Assembly: GCA_019671135.1 (NCBI GenBank)
Contig: JAHRHY010000002.1
Span: 2,356,001 to 2,420,000, forward strand
From: Linnemannia hyalina
Lineage: Eukaryota > Mortierellomycota > Mortierellomycetes > Mortierellales > Mortierellaceae
DNA: 64,000 bases
Direction: 5' to 3'
In this document: one piece after another, positions 29,878 through 40,104 of the stretch
Numbering within the stretch: the first letter of the stretch is position 1
How the letters are laid out: each line of letters opens with the position of its first letter
The notes under the pieces: generated by a model
Told to the model about the DNA's origin: nothing
Database searches by the model: none
The model's input: the letters and a program-made list of their open reading frames with translations, nothing else
Translations under genes and position numbers: made by a program

Positions 29878-32039
29878 ATGAACACAACCACACCAAAATC
29901 TACACCAACAGCGACAACGACCCCACAGGGATCATCTTCATCACCTTCAAAAGGATTCGTTGCAGTTCATGTCGGTGCAGGTACAACTCACTCTTTCTTT
30001 TATTCCACCAAAAAAAACGCGCCAAGTGTCTCAATGGTCCTTGAACGCGCATCATTAATTACCCCGCCCACTACTTGCCATATCGAACAGGTCTTCATGC
30101 TGCATTGAACAAGGCTCGATACCTCGACGCCTGCAAAAGGTATAACCATAAACTTCACTATAGTTAGTCCTCTGCCAAACTCGAGCTTATCTGTTAAAGC
30201 TCTTCAACAATGCAGCAGTTTTACTAACACGGCTACCACTCATGCAAAATCAAAAATAGAGCATGCATAGCAGGCATACAATTACTGCGACAACCACCCG
30301 ACATATCAACCACGACATCAAAGGGTACAGGAGTAAGCGCAGCGGCAGTAGTAGAATGCATGATCAGGATATTGGAGGACGATCCCGTCACCAATGCTGG
30401 CACAGGGTCGAACCTCAACCTAGACGGACTTGTCGAATGTGATGCCTCCCTCATGGATGGGACGACCCTCGGCTTTGGATCTGTTGGTGCTGTGTCGGGT
30501 ATGCAAATGTCTAGCTTTATATGGATGGATTCAATGAAGCTGGTGTGGAGGGTGATAGCCTAAGGACTAATCAATTAACAACCTTTGACGTTGCCATTTT
30601 CTTCTCTACAGATTTCAAAAACCCAATTTCAGTGGCTGCAACGATCTTACAGGAATCGGATCAAGGACCTCTATCACTGGGCAGGATCCCACCCATCATG
30701 CTAGTTGGTCCGGGAGTCGCGCAATGGGTCGATACGATGGACTATTCACCGTCACATGCAGGTCTTGAAAGGGTTCCGCGGGTACTGTCAGCGGACGCAT
30801 TGGCAAAGGCGCGAGAACTTATGTCGGAAACTGGAGAAGCAAAGGAGCAGGATAAGGGGAATTCTGGAGTAACAGATTGTGAATCAGTAGGTGGTTCCCT
30901 TGTCACGATGGAGGCGCTGCGACGATATGTGCGGTTCCAGAGCATGCTCAACAAGGCAGTTGTAGCAACTGGTTCAGATTCAGGGACAACGGCCTTGGAT
31001 GGCCAAACGGAATCACTACAGAAACCGGGTTCAATCAAAGACAGTGACGGGAAATCACGGAAGAGAAACAGGACTGGGACAGCCGAACCAATGTCAAGCA
31101 ATTCAGGATCCAGCACCAAACGACAAAATGCGCAGGAGGCCTTGGAGATTGACGACGATCGGTTACAGGATACAGTGGGGGCGATCTGCATCGACGGCCA
31201 AGGGCGCGTCGCAGCCGGGGTCAGCAGTGGAGGTATTGCAATGAAGTTTCCTGGACGCGTCAGTGAGGTAATCTTTGTCTGGCAACAATGGACGCAGATA
31301 TTATCTCAAGCAATTGCGGACGAAAATAATAGAAGGCGCCACTACAATGTCTCAGCTTTCTAACAAGCGACCATATCTATATCTCATTTATGATGGAACA
31401 TAGGCGGCGCTATTCGGAGCGGGGTGCTGGGCACAGGACGCGACAGAGGAAACGGACGGGTTCGCATGCAGTCTGACAGGCGCGGGTGAGCAGATCACAA
31501 AGACGCTCTTGGCCCGGACTTGTATAGACACATATCTCGTGCATGACGATCTCTCGGAAGCGGCACATGAGATCTTGGACCGGTTTATGAAGAGTCCACT
31601 GTTGAGGGGGTACCCTGACAAGCATGCCGGATGGATTGGTGTTAGGGTCGATCGGGAGGCTGATGGGAGGGCAGAGTTGGTTTTTGCTCATACTACTCAG
31701 ACCATGGTAAGTTTCAGGGAATTGTTGTTTGCTTGGCTATGTGTTTATTAATCTTTTGCATGGTTGTTGCGCTTCTTCGAGGATTTCTTGTTAATTCATT
31801 CTTGTACCTCGCATGATTGCGGACAATAGGGAATCGGGTATATGTCAACTCAGGACACTAAACCGACGGTACGACATAACATTTTTTAATTCCCCGAGCC
31901 GAAGAGCGGAAGCAAAAGCGCTTTCTCTAGCCCTGACTAACCATCAACAATGTTTTTCCTCCACTGCTACTAGACAGTCATGTCCAAAAAGAACCCTGAA
32001 TCGACCAAAGTCGTCTCCACACGAATGGTCAAACTGTAG
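29878..32039 (+). CDS. TASP1: Taspase-1 (threonine aspartase), N-terminal nucleophile protease
   Basis: Taspase-1 is a type-2 asparaginase-fold protease that cleaves itself and then nuclear regulators after aspartate. Seven exons (29878-29980, 30091-30139, 30260-30498, 30612-31267, 31404-31706, 31830-31868, 31974-32039) give 484 residues, longer than human (420) because of a charged, disordered loop at about residues 190-275 with DGKSRKRNR. The alpha part has [28 protein letters not shown] and [10 protein letters not shown]. Self-cleavage is expected between Asp and Thr in [19 protein letters not shown], where the Thr becomes the nucleophile; the oxyanion-side [15 protein letters not shown] and [15 protein letters not shown] follow. 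A basic stretch in the loop could be a nuclear signal. The start is the ATG at 29878, shortly before the fold begins. Natural substrates in fungi are not known to me. Confidence 0.92.
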
Positions 32040-32317
32040 CGAATCTCGACTGGCAAAGAAGGTTATGTCATCGATGCTCTTTTTCGCCGCAGGTTTATTT
32101 CCAGTAAAGAGTTACTTTTTTTTTGTCGCAAGGTGTCATTTCCGATATGTTGTCCAATTTTTCATTTACACTCTACAGCTTGCCTAAGGATGCACGGTAA
32201 ACAAAAAGTAGAAGCGAAGGAGATCAGATGAATGACCAAAAGATACCAGGTCATCTAAAGTGAACAAAAAAACACAACAAAGCAGACACATGGCCCAATC
32301 TTCGATCACTTTCATCC

Positions 32318-34084
32318 CTATTTACCTTTGAGGATGGCGTTATCGGGATACTTGACCTTGTCGAATAGGAGCCATTCCAACCAGCTGGTCTTCTTCTCCG
32401 TGTATGGCTATGATGGAAAGTTCGAGAAAGAAGGCGATTAATTAGAGACCCAAGACCAGAGGCTAAAAGACAAAGAAAAAGAAATAACATCCTCAAGAAG
32501 GTCTTACAGGATAGCTGATGGTGAGGGCCTTTTGCATGCCCAAGTTCTTGACGAGGGTGGCGCGCTCATGCGAAAAGATGTCAAAGGTCCGCTTGCCATG
32601 GTAGTTTCCAATACCCGAGGGACCCGTACCTCCAAAGGGCAGAGCAGTGACCATAAATTGGATCAGAGAATCGTTGATGACCGCGCCTCCTGACCGGGTG
32701 TTCTCAAGGATATGATCCGCCAGCTTCATGTTGTGACTGTAGACATACAATGCTAGCGGCTGGTCATTCCTGTTGACATACTCGATTCCCTCGTTGATGG
32801 TGTCGACTACCCAGATGGGGAGAATAGGTCCAAAGATCTCGGACTCCATCAGGGGGTCGTCCAACTTGACGTCGAGAACGATCGTGGGTGCGATGTAAAG
32901 GTCGTCTTCCTGGGTGTCACCTCCGATCACAATCTTGCCACGGGTCGTGTCCAAGAGTCGCTTAAGGCGGTGGAAATGGTTATTGTTGATGATGCGGCCG
33001 TAGGATTGGGATGTCTGGGGAGAGGCGCCGTAGAATTCCTGGATGGCGAGTTTCATCTCCTTGACCAGTTCCTCTTCGATCCCGCGTTCGACGATGAGAT
33101 AGTCGGGCGCGATACAGGCCTGTCCGGTGTTGAAGAGTTTTCCAAAGATCAGACGGCGTGCTGCGACTGCGATGTTCACGTCCTTGCTCACGAATGCCGG
33201 GCTATTTTGTTGCATGATAAAAATGACGTGAGAAAAAAAAAGGAAAGGTTGGGCTTTTTTTGTTCATGCTCGCTTTGTCACCTATTTCCTTCAAGAATCT
33301 CACTCTTACCTCTTTCCTCCAAGCTCAAGGGTCACAGGCGTCAACTGCTTGGCAGCAGCAGCCATGATGACTTTTCCAATGTTGCCACTACCCGTATAAA
33401 ACATATGGTCAAACTTTTGCTCCAATAGAACCGTGGTCTCTGCAGCAGCGCCATTAATAATCCTGACACTCCTGGGATCCAAGTACTTTGGTAACAATCT
33501 CGTCAACAACGCCGCCGTGTGTGTCGAAACCTCAGACGGCTTCAGGATAACGCAATTACCTGCTGCAATAGCACCGACCGCGGGGGCGAGCAACAGGTTA
33601 ATCGGCAGGTTCCAAGCTCCAATGATCAGGACCGTGCCTAGGGGAGACTTTCGGATATGGGGCTTGTTCATCCTATTGAGTAGAGTCGTTTTGACGGATT
33701 GAGGGGCGGCCCATTGGTCAAGATGTTTGATGGCGTCAATGGCTTCCTGGCGAATGGCGCCCGTCTCGCCGGCCATGAGTTCCTGAGGCGGTTTGCGGAG
33801 GTCACGATAGACGGATTCTTTGAAGAGGGTTTCGTTTTCGGCGATGAGGTTGTGTAGGCCTTTGAGTTGTTCTTTGCGGTAAGCCAGGGGGCGGGTGAGT
33901 CCTGTCAGGAACGTTGTTCTGAGTTCTTGGACAATCTTTTTTTTTGGTTTACGTGGGGAGACAAGGTTGTTGTGTTAGTTGTTAGTTGACTGAGTGTTGG
34001 CAAAGTGGTAGGTGCGGGCTCTTCCAGAATGCGAAAAATTACCTTGGGGATGTCGTCGATGGGGGTGTAAGTCAGATCAGACAT
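32318..34084 (-). CDS. Class-3 (fatty) aldehyde dehydrogenase
   Basis: NAD(P)-dependent oxidation of medium- and long-chain aldehydes to acids. Exons 34084-34043, 33935-33310, 33201-32508 and 32407-32318 give 483 residues, the usual length for ALDH3. The catalytic glutamate lies in VTLELGGKSPAFV and the nucleophile cysteine in NTGQACIAPDYLIV. Other family marks are GTVLIIGAWNLPINLLLAP, LKPSEVS, FYTGSGNIGKVIM, ESEIFGPILPI and PFGGTGPSGIGNYHGK. The N-terminus MSDLTYTPIDDIPK carries no mitochondrial or peroxisomal presequence. The C-terminal exon (TSWLEWLLFDKVKYPD) is amphipathic; in the ALDH3A2 type this end anchors to the ER membrane, but a full transmembrane segment is not evident here. It is convergent with taspase-1 (279 bp between stops). 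Confidence 0.92.
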
Positions 34085-34387
34085 GATGTTGATGACAAGT
34101 AGGAAAAAGCGTTGTTGTCGTGGGGAGAATGAATGAGAACTGAGAGGAGAAAAGGGGGAATGAAGATGAACGATTGAATGTGGGCAATGGATCCTTGAAT
34201 AGAAGAAGAACGAGGCGTCACCTCGGCTCGGGCCACCTCTTGGAGATTGAACTCAGCCTTTGGGTGAACAAATATTCTCGGTATCCAATGCCAAGCGAGG
34301 GGTTCAATTGGCCAGTGCTATGAAATGATCACATACTAAACAAGAGCAGTCAAGACAGTATGCTGAATGTGAACGTCGTCTTGGCTA

Positions 34388-34438
<51 letters not shown>

Positions 34439-34674
34439 GCGATCGAAAAAAGGATGATCGTTGCGCGTCCATTCGATAATGTGGAGCGAACCCACATGGA
34501 TAATTTTGTCCGAAGGCTTGACAAATGCCCAAATTTCCATAAATGCTAAAGTTTATTCGATAACATGTTCAATTGCTCTGTATTCTTCAACATGTTCAAT
34601 TAGAATGACGTATGGTACAATGACAGTGTGTAAGTGGTACAAAAGGACTTGACAGTGCTGTGGAGGAAGAGATC
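34085..34674. other. Intergenic interval with tetranucleotide repeat
   Basis: No gene is seen between the aldehyde dehydrogenase start and the F-box protein stop. It holds the TCTG microsatellite listed separately. Confidence 0.5.
34388..34439 (+). repeat. (TCTG)n microsatellite, about 13 copies
   Basis: A perfect tetranucleotide run of about 52 bp. On the minus strand it reads as a Thr-Asp-Arg-Gln repeat, but no gene uses it. Confidence 0.95.
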
Positions 34675-35834
34675 TCATAGTCCAGGTAATGCACACCCCT
34701 CAGCGCGCTTTTTCCCGTTGGACGCCACCTGAACCTCTTCCAGGAAATCTGGACGTGACACCTCGGCAATACTACTGTTGCTGTTACAGCCATCATCAGC
34801 ACGATTGATAGTGCAGCTCTTCTTGAACGAACCGTTGATTGTAAACAGCTTGTCGTCGTCATCAACTTCCTCATCGACACACGAATCCGCCTCATACCCA
34901 ACCATTGACACCCCACACTCATTCTTATTCTCCTTCTCCTCACCCAATACCTGCTTCTCTTCACAGGCCAACGCCGACAAAGACAAAGCACCCTTCACCC
35001 GATGGCTAACACAAAGTGCATCCCACTCCCGAAACCACTTCTCATCCTCCAACCGGGCCTCCTCCCTTCTCCTCACACGAGTCCTCTCCAACTCCCTCAC
35101 CCGGCTCTGCTGCTCCATATGTGTCAACCGACCCGACAGCAACTCCAGCTTCTGATGTGTCTCCTCCAACACCCGAGTCTGTCGCTCCAGCGCCTCACGG
35201 ACTTGATGAATCTTTTGTGTCATTTGCGAGAGGCTCCCTTGGATCAGACGGCGGTTCTCGCGCTCGATGAGCGTTGCGGTCCGGAGGAGGGTTTGCCATG
35301 AAAACGTTGATGCCGCTGCGGAGGTGGAAGAATCAGGATTGGCGTTGGTGTCGATGATGACGGTGAAGCCACAGCATTCCCGGGCTTCGCGCATGATATT
35401 GTCTTCGATGGTAGAGTTGAGAGTGTGTCGGTGCCAGAGTTGGTCTACATTTGCAAGCTGTTTGAACTTATGACTGATCTAGTTACCCCCCATGGAGGAA
35501 CATAGAAACGAACAAGGTCAATGCATGAAGGGATGACTGGGCTCACGTAAATAGAGTGGGGCATCCTGATGATGTTTTCTTACCAGCTTGGAGTTTTGTA
35601 GCTCTGACAGACTGAGTTTGCTCATAACTAACAGCTGTATTTCTGTCGGTAAGTCTATCAAGTGCAAGAATAAAAAAGACACGTTAGATTGAGTCTTCTA
35701 TGCGAAGAAGGGTAAAGGTAACGGCAGCGTAACAGACAGTTGCCTCCTCTTTTTTTTTACGTGTTCTAGATTCACTCACCGAAGAAGAATGACCATTTCT
35801 GAGATGTCCTCGAGTCAGTAAGGGTGTCTGTCAT
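34675..35834 (-). CDS. F-box protein with central coiled coil
   Basis: Exons 35834-35780, 35654-35584 and 35478-34675 give 309 residues in frame. The F-box is split over the three exons: FFDLPTEIQLLVMSKLSLSE, then LQNSKLISHKFKQLANVDQL, then WHRHTL. Such proteins link targets to SCF ubiquitin ligases through Skp1. From about residue 85 a hydrophobic stretch (CCGFTVIIDTNANPD) is followed by a long charged coiled coil (about 105-190; RLIQGSLSQMTQKIHQVREA, RVRRREEARLEDEKW). The C-terminal third is acidic and serine-rich and not recognised. The target cannot be told. The short first exon depends on the ATG at 35834 and a GTGAGT donor, so the exact start is less sure than the rest. Confidence 0.7.
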
Positions 35835-36361
35835 TCGATCCTGTGTGTATATGTTGCTTTTATGGTGAGCGATGACGAACAAAAACGGGTAGGGTGGAGT
35901 GAACGGTTGGAATAAAGAGATAAAAGAACACGCGAAAGAAACAAAAAAAGGGTCGTTGTTTTTTTTCCTCGAGGAGGCCCCCAACGTCTTTTTCTCCAAG
36001 GTGTGGATTATGAGGTTTACACGTTGGTCAAGACGGGAACATGGAATGGGGATGAAGAAAATATGTCTGAGCTAACAAAGGAACAACGCCTCGACTCGAC
36101 CGGCGATCTGGGGTGCCTTGTCCATGGTGGTGTTTCGAAGGAGAAAGAGTATCATGTCACATTCCAGCTCACTCTCAAAACGTATAAGCAACAAGTTAAC
36201 GTTGTTTTATGTTTGTCAATCCAAATTTCAGTGACGATATCCTATACTCATCTCTGCCTTTTATTTCTTACAGTAATGTGTGGTATAGGTGGTGACTGGA
36301 GAGTTAAAAAGAGAGGAAGAGTGCAGAAAAAAGAAAGTGGTCCGCCTCTGGCAGAGAGTGA
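35835..36361. other. Intergenic interval
   Basis: Open frames here (for example 36003-36392 on the plus strand) have no recognisable domain and overlap the secreted-peptide gene at 36362; they are not called. Confidence 0.4.
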
Positions 36362-36580
36362 TCAAGCATCGGGGTTACAAGCAGGACCATGACCGCCTCC
36401 TGCAAGTTTGGGCCAATGCTGGAATTGTGAGCATGAAGGAAGCTCAAAGTCCCCCCTTGCTACCAGGCCCATTGGGGTGTTCTGGGGATGGACTGGTGCT
36501 GCGTTGGTAGTGGATGCGATTATTGAGAGTACGAGACCAAGAAGCGCGAGGGTTGGGAGATTGGTGAACGCAAGGTGCAT
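36362..36580 (-). CDS. Small secreted peptide, 72 residues (paralogue pair, copy A)
   Basis: Not recognised. It has a convincing signal peptide (MHLAFTNLPTLALLGLVLSI, then IASTTNAAP) and a mature part of about 43 residues with an RGD tripeptide and two cysteines near the end. The ATG context is AACATAATG. Its C-terminus, C-x4-HW then a glycine-rich stretch then ACNP, resembles the C-terminus of the minus-strand peptide at 37194-37412, which is also 72 residues; the two look like a diverged tandem pair. The role is unknown; small secreted proteins of this kind include effectors and surface peptides. Confidence 0.55.
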   Translation of the reverse strand: MHLAFTNLPTLALLGLVLSIIASTTNAAPVHPQNTPMGLVARGDFELPSCSQFQHWPKLAGGGHGPACNPDA

Positions 36581-37193
36581 TATGTTTAGTTATAACGTGG
36601 AAAGAAAAAGAATAAGGTCGCTGTGTCGCAAAGGATGGAACAAGAGAGAAGAAAAACGTTGACGGTAGAAAAGGAAAGGATGAAAGGTGAAGAAGCGAAA
36701 GAAAGAAAACTTTTAGAACAGCAGCAGGAGTGAAAGTGAAAGTGAAGAAGAGAAAGAGTTGCGAAAAGAAAAAGGTGAAGATGGATTTTCCGTGATTTAT
36801 CCGCTGCGTGTGTGAACCCTTCCCCTTGACATCTTGTCTTCTTCAGGAGGTGTACACAAAAAATGGAAATAAAAGGTCAACGAGGGTCAAAAAGCGGCTC
36901 TCGCATTTGGTCGAAGTGAAAAAGGAGAGAAGCAGGATAGGAGTCAAGGGGAACGAGAGAAGAGAGAGGAGGGTTCCGGGTTACCTGTTTCGTTGCTTTG
37001 TTCAGTCCATCATACTTGTTAGTCGAAAAAGAAAATCGTTCACAAAAATGCAATATATCTGGCCAACACTTGTTCCTCACGAACATGTCACCATACCCAC
37101 ATGGAATAAGTTTTATTCTCTTGAGGTAGTACCAGAAGCAATGACGGGCACAATTTGCCTGCAATTGTCCTTTGGTTGGTTGGAGGAGATGTT
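36581..37193. other. Intergenic interval between the two secreted peptides
   Basis: Purine-rich on the plus strand; no gene is seen. Open frames at 36808-37203 (plus) and 36877-37248 (minus) lack domain or signal features. Confidence 0.45.
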
Positions 37194-37412
37194 TCAAGGC
37201 TGACAGGCATACCCACGTCCCCACCATAGATTCCAGTGCTCTGGACAATGGACCTGACCCGACATGTCTGACTGACCGTCGCTACTTGGTTCGGGCAAAG
37301 AGTCTATGACTAGAGCTAGCGTTGCGTCGATGATGGTGATAGAGGCGATTTGAAAGAATGTGATCGCGACTAGGATGATTAAGGTGAGGTCGTTGGTGAT
37401 AGTGAGCCTCAT
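37194..37412 (-). CDS. Small secreted peptide, 72 residues (paralogue pair, copy B)
   Basis: Not recognised. The start at 37412 is preferred over an upstream ATG at 37466 because it opens a signal-like hydrophobic stretch (MRLTITNDLTLIILVAITFF) and has the context ACAAATGAG. The mature part is short and ends HCPEHWNLWWGRGYACQP, giving two cysteines in C-x2-HW ... AC-x-P spacing, like the neighbour at 36362-36580. Equal length, strand, layout and C-terminal pattern suggest duplication, though the rest has diverged strongly. Confidence 0.5.
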   Translation of the reverse strand: MRLTITNDLTLIILVAITFFQIASITIIDATLALVIDSLPEPSSDGQSDMSGQVHCPEHWNLWWGRGYACQP

Positions 37413-38098
37413 TTGTTGTAAGAAGATGGAAATGGACGTATTGCTGTTGCTGCTAGGACTAGGCACGAAAGCGTGTTAGTAATGGGGTTGAGGAAGAGCG
37501 CTAGTATTAGAACTGGTGAAGAAGTGAAAGGTACGAGATTAACATTGAGGATGAAAAGTGAGAGAGAAAAAAATAAGGGTTAGAAAAACGTCAAAGAAAA
37601 GGAAAAGAGGCTGGTATGTGTGCCACGGTCCACTTTTTGATCCATGTAACCGTCTCTGTGCAAGGTCTCGTTATAGGAGTGAAAAGGCAGACTTGTTCAT
37701 GTAATGTGTAAGTAGGGTTAAGAGCGAAAAAGAAAAATGCCCCGGCAAGGAGGTAATGAGATCGAAGAGGAGAAAGCGCCGTTTATCTTTGTCCCTCCTC
37801 CTCCTACTAGGATGGAAGTTGTGCCGGTACAACAACGATATTCAATTGAGAGCAAAGGAAACATCTCTCATTCTTGTCTGTGTGTTCAACCGTTTTTGAT
37901 CTGCCATTCTGCTTTAAAGTTTTTTATTACTACTTTCTTTCTTGTCGGAGAGAAAAGTGTATTTGCACACTCACCCATGACGAGTTGACATAACAGCCAT
38001 TATGGCTATCTGACGATCTTGTTAACGTCTCCGAGGGGAAGAGAGCCTATGTTGGACTGGTATTGTTGGTCAGCAATTGCTTTCTGCTGTGTGTATGT
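37413..38098. other. Intergenic interval before the inverted-repeat element
   Basis: No supported gene. A short open frame at 37737-37988 on the plus strand has no recognisable features. Confidence 0.45.
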
Positions 38099-38345
38099 GT
38101 CAGAGTTTCACTCTGATAAGGTTACACTAACCTATGACGCCACCAACATTTCTAGACTTTTCTTCCCTCTGATTACTAATCAAAGCTACGCCTCATAGAA
38201 TCCTCTAGAAACCCAACACGACAACTATCTAGCATTCACTCACGTATAAATTCCCCAACCAACAACTAGATAGCCCCTTAGTTCATAACTCTCTTTATTA
38301 AAAACACTCAAAAGCACACAACGTACCCTCGCCTTGTTGCAATAT
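38099..38345 (+). repeat. Left terminal inverted repeat
   Basis: Reverse complement of 38992-39238 with about three differences (near 38115, 38265 and 38342). It starts GTCAGAGTTTCACTCT and ends CCTTGTTGCAATAT. Confidence 0.9.
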
Positions 38346-38458
38346 TCTTCCTCTATCTCGGTCCTTCTTAGATCTACAACGACATCTGCCTTTGGTTTGC
38401 GCTGTAAACATCTTCATCATCCACTTTAACACTCTCCTTCTTCCTTCGAGCACGCGTG

Positions 38459-38466
38459 TATAAATA
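38459..38466 (+). promoter_or_regulatory. TATA box of the cargo gene
   Basis: TATAAATA lies 104 bp before the ATG at 38570, inside the element and outside the repeat arms, so the cargo gene has its own promoter. Confidence 0.5.
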
Positions 38467-38569
38467 CTGCAAGCATGCTTCCTTTTCCCCCATTCTCACC
38501 ATCGACAAGAATAATCAAACGCTTCACCCCTCCTTTTTCATTTTCATTCCTCAGCAAACACACACACAC

Positions 38570-38983
38570 ATGAGATTCTCACTTTCATTCACTCTTGCGA
38601 CCATGGCCATGGTCGCCACCATGACCTCTTTCGCCTCCTCCGTACCAGTCCCTCCCAACTCCAATACCAACACCAATACCAACACCAATACCCACATCAA
38701 TCACTATTGCTATTTTGCTCCAAGGGCCTGGTGCCAACCGCAAGGGATCCCCAAACAACCCAGCCCTGTCAAGAAACGAGACGCCCACGATGACCACCGC
38801 AACAGAAGAGGATCTGACCCTACTTACAAATTACCTATCGGAGAGCCTTGCATCATCAAGTCTCGCACTGGACCCGGCCCAGACGATAACAATGGTGATC
38901 TTTCTCAAAGGGACTGGTGTCCGCCTCAGATGTTGGACCCTGTTTACCCTCCCTGCACCGTCTTGCCCTGCATCAACACATAA
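38570..38983 (+). CDS. Secreted cargo protein with repeated R-x-W-C-x-P-Q motif
   Basis: Not recognised. The 137-residue product has a signal peptide (MRFSLSFTLATMAMVATMTS, cleaved near SVPVP), then a Thr-Asn dipeptide repeat (about residues 29-41), then two similar cysteine segments: APRAWCQPQGIP and SQRDWCPPQMLD. Between them lie dibasic sites (VKKRD, RNRRGS) that a Kex2-type protease could cut. Six or more cysteines occur in all, some in CxxxPC spacing at the C-terminus. The stop at 38983 is 8 bp before the right repeat arm, and that arm supplies an AATAAA at about 39038, so the arm probably serves as the 3' untranslated region. The layout fits a secreted, possibly processed peptide precursor; the function is unknown. 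Confidence 0.7.
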   Translation: MRFSLSFTLATMAMVATMTSFASSVPVPPNSNTNTNTNTNTHINHYCYFAPRAWCQPQGIPKQPSPVKKRDAHDDHRNRRGSDPTYKLPIGEPCIIKSRTGPGPDDNNGDLSQRDWCPPQMLDPVYPPCTVLPCINT

Positions 38984-38991
38984 AAACACGC

Positions 38992-39238
38992 ATACTGCAA
39001 CAAGGCGAGGGTACGTTGTGTGCTTTTGAGTGTTTTTAATAAAGAGAGTTATGAACTAAGGGGCTATCTAGGTGTTGGTTGGGGAATTTATACGTGAGTG
39101 AATGCTAGATAGTTGTCGTGTTGGGTTTCTAGAGGATTCTATGAGGCGTAGCTTTGATTAGTAATCAGAGGGAAGAAAAGTCTAGAAATGTTGGTGGCGT
39201 CATAGGTTAGTGTAACCTTATTAGAGTGAAACTCTGAC
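38992..39238 (-). repeat. Right terminal inverted repeat
   Basis: Inverted partner of 38099-38345; ends ...GAAACTCTGAC at 39238. It contains the probable polyadenylation signal of the cargo gene. Confidence 0.9.
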
Positions 39239-39670
39239 AACAAAAGCATCGACAACGCAAGGATTGATAGAGCCGACATTGAGAGCATGTTCATGTGAGG
39301 AAGAACATTGAAAAGCCCTTAAGTCGACATCAATTAGAAAAAAAAAAGAAAGAGAGAGAGAGATGTTGTTCTTTCGAACAAATCTATGTATTGCCTTTTC
39401 CCATGTGGCCACGCCCGAACAGCCTAGTTCTCTGCAGCCTTACGAGGTGAATAGAACGCATCTGCTTATTACGGCGGTTTAAAATCCAATCATTTTTTGC
39501 CAAAGATTTTTTTTTGCTGGCGAAGGCTTGTGTTATTGCATGAGTCTTTCAAAGTAAACTAAAGTCTAAACGTTTTCTCTACTAGGCTGACTTGAATTTC
39601 TCTCGTCTGTCGAAAGGAAAACGCGTGTGTATTGATTCTCTATGAGTATCGTTCAAAAAATAATAATCGA
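39239..39670. other. Interval between the element and the LSU rRNA fragment
   Basis: AT-rich, with no coding region. The part adjoining the rRNA 3' end (about 39480-39670) could be external transcribed spacer carried along with the rRNA fragment, but this cannot be shown from the window. Confidence 0.35.
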
Positions 39671-40068
39671 ACAAATCTATAGAACAATGGGCTTAATCTC
39701 AGCAGATCGTAGCAACAAGGCTACTCTACTGCTTACAATACCCCGTTCAATTAAAGTCGTCTGCAATGGATTTATCCTTGACAATATTTGAAATTAACAT
39801 TAGTGGGAACCTCACAAAGCCTTTCCGCTCTGCAAGATAACCCCACGTTCGTATGATTTTGGACCGTAGGTCTATTCGTATTCAACTAAAAATGGCCAAG
39901 GCGGTAATCGTCGCGTTCTAGCACGGGTTCTGACTTAGAGGCGTTCATCCATAACCCAATGGATGATAGCTTCGGGCCATTGCCTGCTCAGGCAGGCCCA
40001 AATACCAATTACCCGAATGAACGGTTCCTCTCGTACTAAGTTCAATTACTATTGCAACAACATTTCAT

Positions 40069-40103
<35 letters not shown>
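39671..40103 (-). rRNA. Orphan 3'-terminal fragment of large-subunit (28S-type) rRNA
   Basis: About 430 bp match the 3' end of eukaryotic LSU rRNA, read on the minus strand. It includes the sarcin-ricin loop core (AGTACGAGAGGAACC; complement near 40030), TTGAACTTAGTACGAG, AACCCGTGCTAGAACGCG, and the terminal GAGATTAAGCCCATTGTTCT with the rRNA 3' end near 39671. On its 5' side the match stops abruptly after GACGGTCT (40095-40102), where leucine-rich-repeat coding sequence begins. Only about an eighth of the LSU is present and no 5.8S or SSU is nearby, so this is a dispersed, 5'-truncated copy and not a working rDNA unit. Confidence 0.9.

Positions 40104-40104
<1 letters not shown>

Larger units (their letters stand above)
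38099..39238. mobile_element. 1.14-kb element with 247-bp terminal inverted repeats carrying a secreted-protein gene
   Basis: Two long inverted repeats (38099-38345 and 38992-39238) face each other with about three mismatches in 247 bp. Their outer ends read GTCAGAG...CTCTGAC. The interior holds one gene (38570-38983) and no transposase. This is the structure of a non-autonomous TIR DNA element or of a foldback element that has captured a host gene. No clear target-site duplication is visible at the edges, so the exact transposon class is open. The near identity of the arms points to recent origin or gene conversion. A diverged single copy of the same repeat lies at 40545-40768. Confidence 0.7.

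Noticed and set aside
36003..36392. 129-codon plus-strand open frame
   Set aside because: No domain or signal; overlaps the better-supported secreted peptide on the other strand.
38570..38983. Peptide pheromone precursor like those of ascomycetes (WC-type repeats)
   Set aside because: The motif is only repeated twice, spacing does not match a known pheromone, and early-diverging fungi are not known to me to use such peptides; kept only as a possibly processed secreted protein.
39671..40103. Insertion site of an R1/R2-type retrotransposon in 28S rRNA
   Set aside because: The truncation point lies elsewhere in the LSU and no reverse transcriptase sequence is present.
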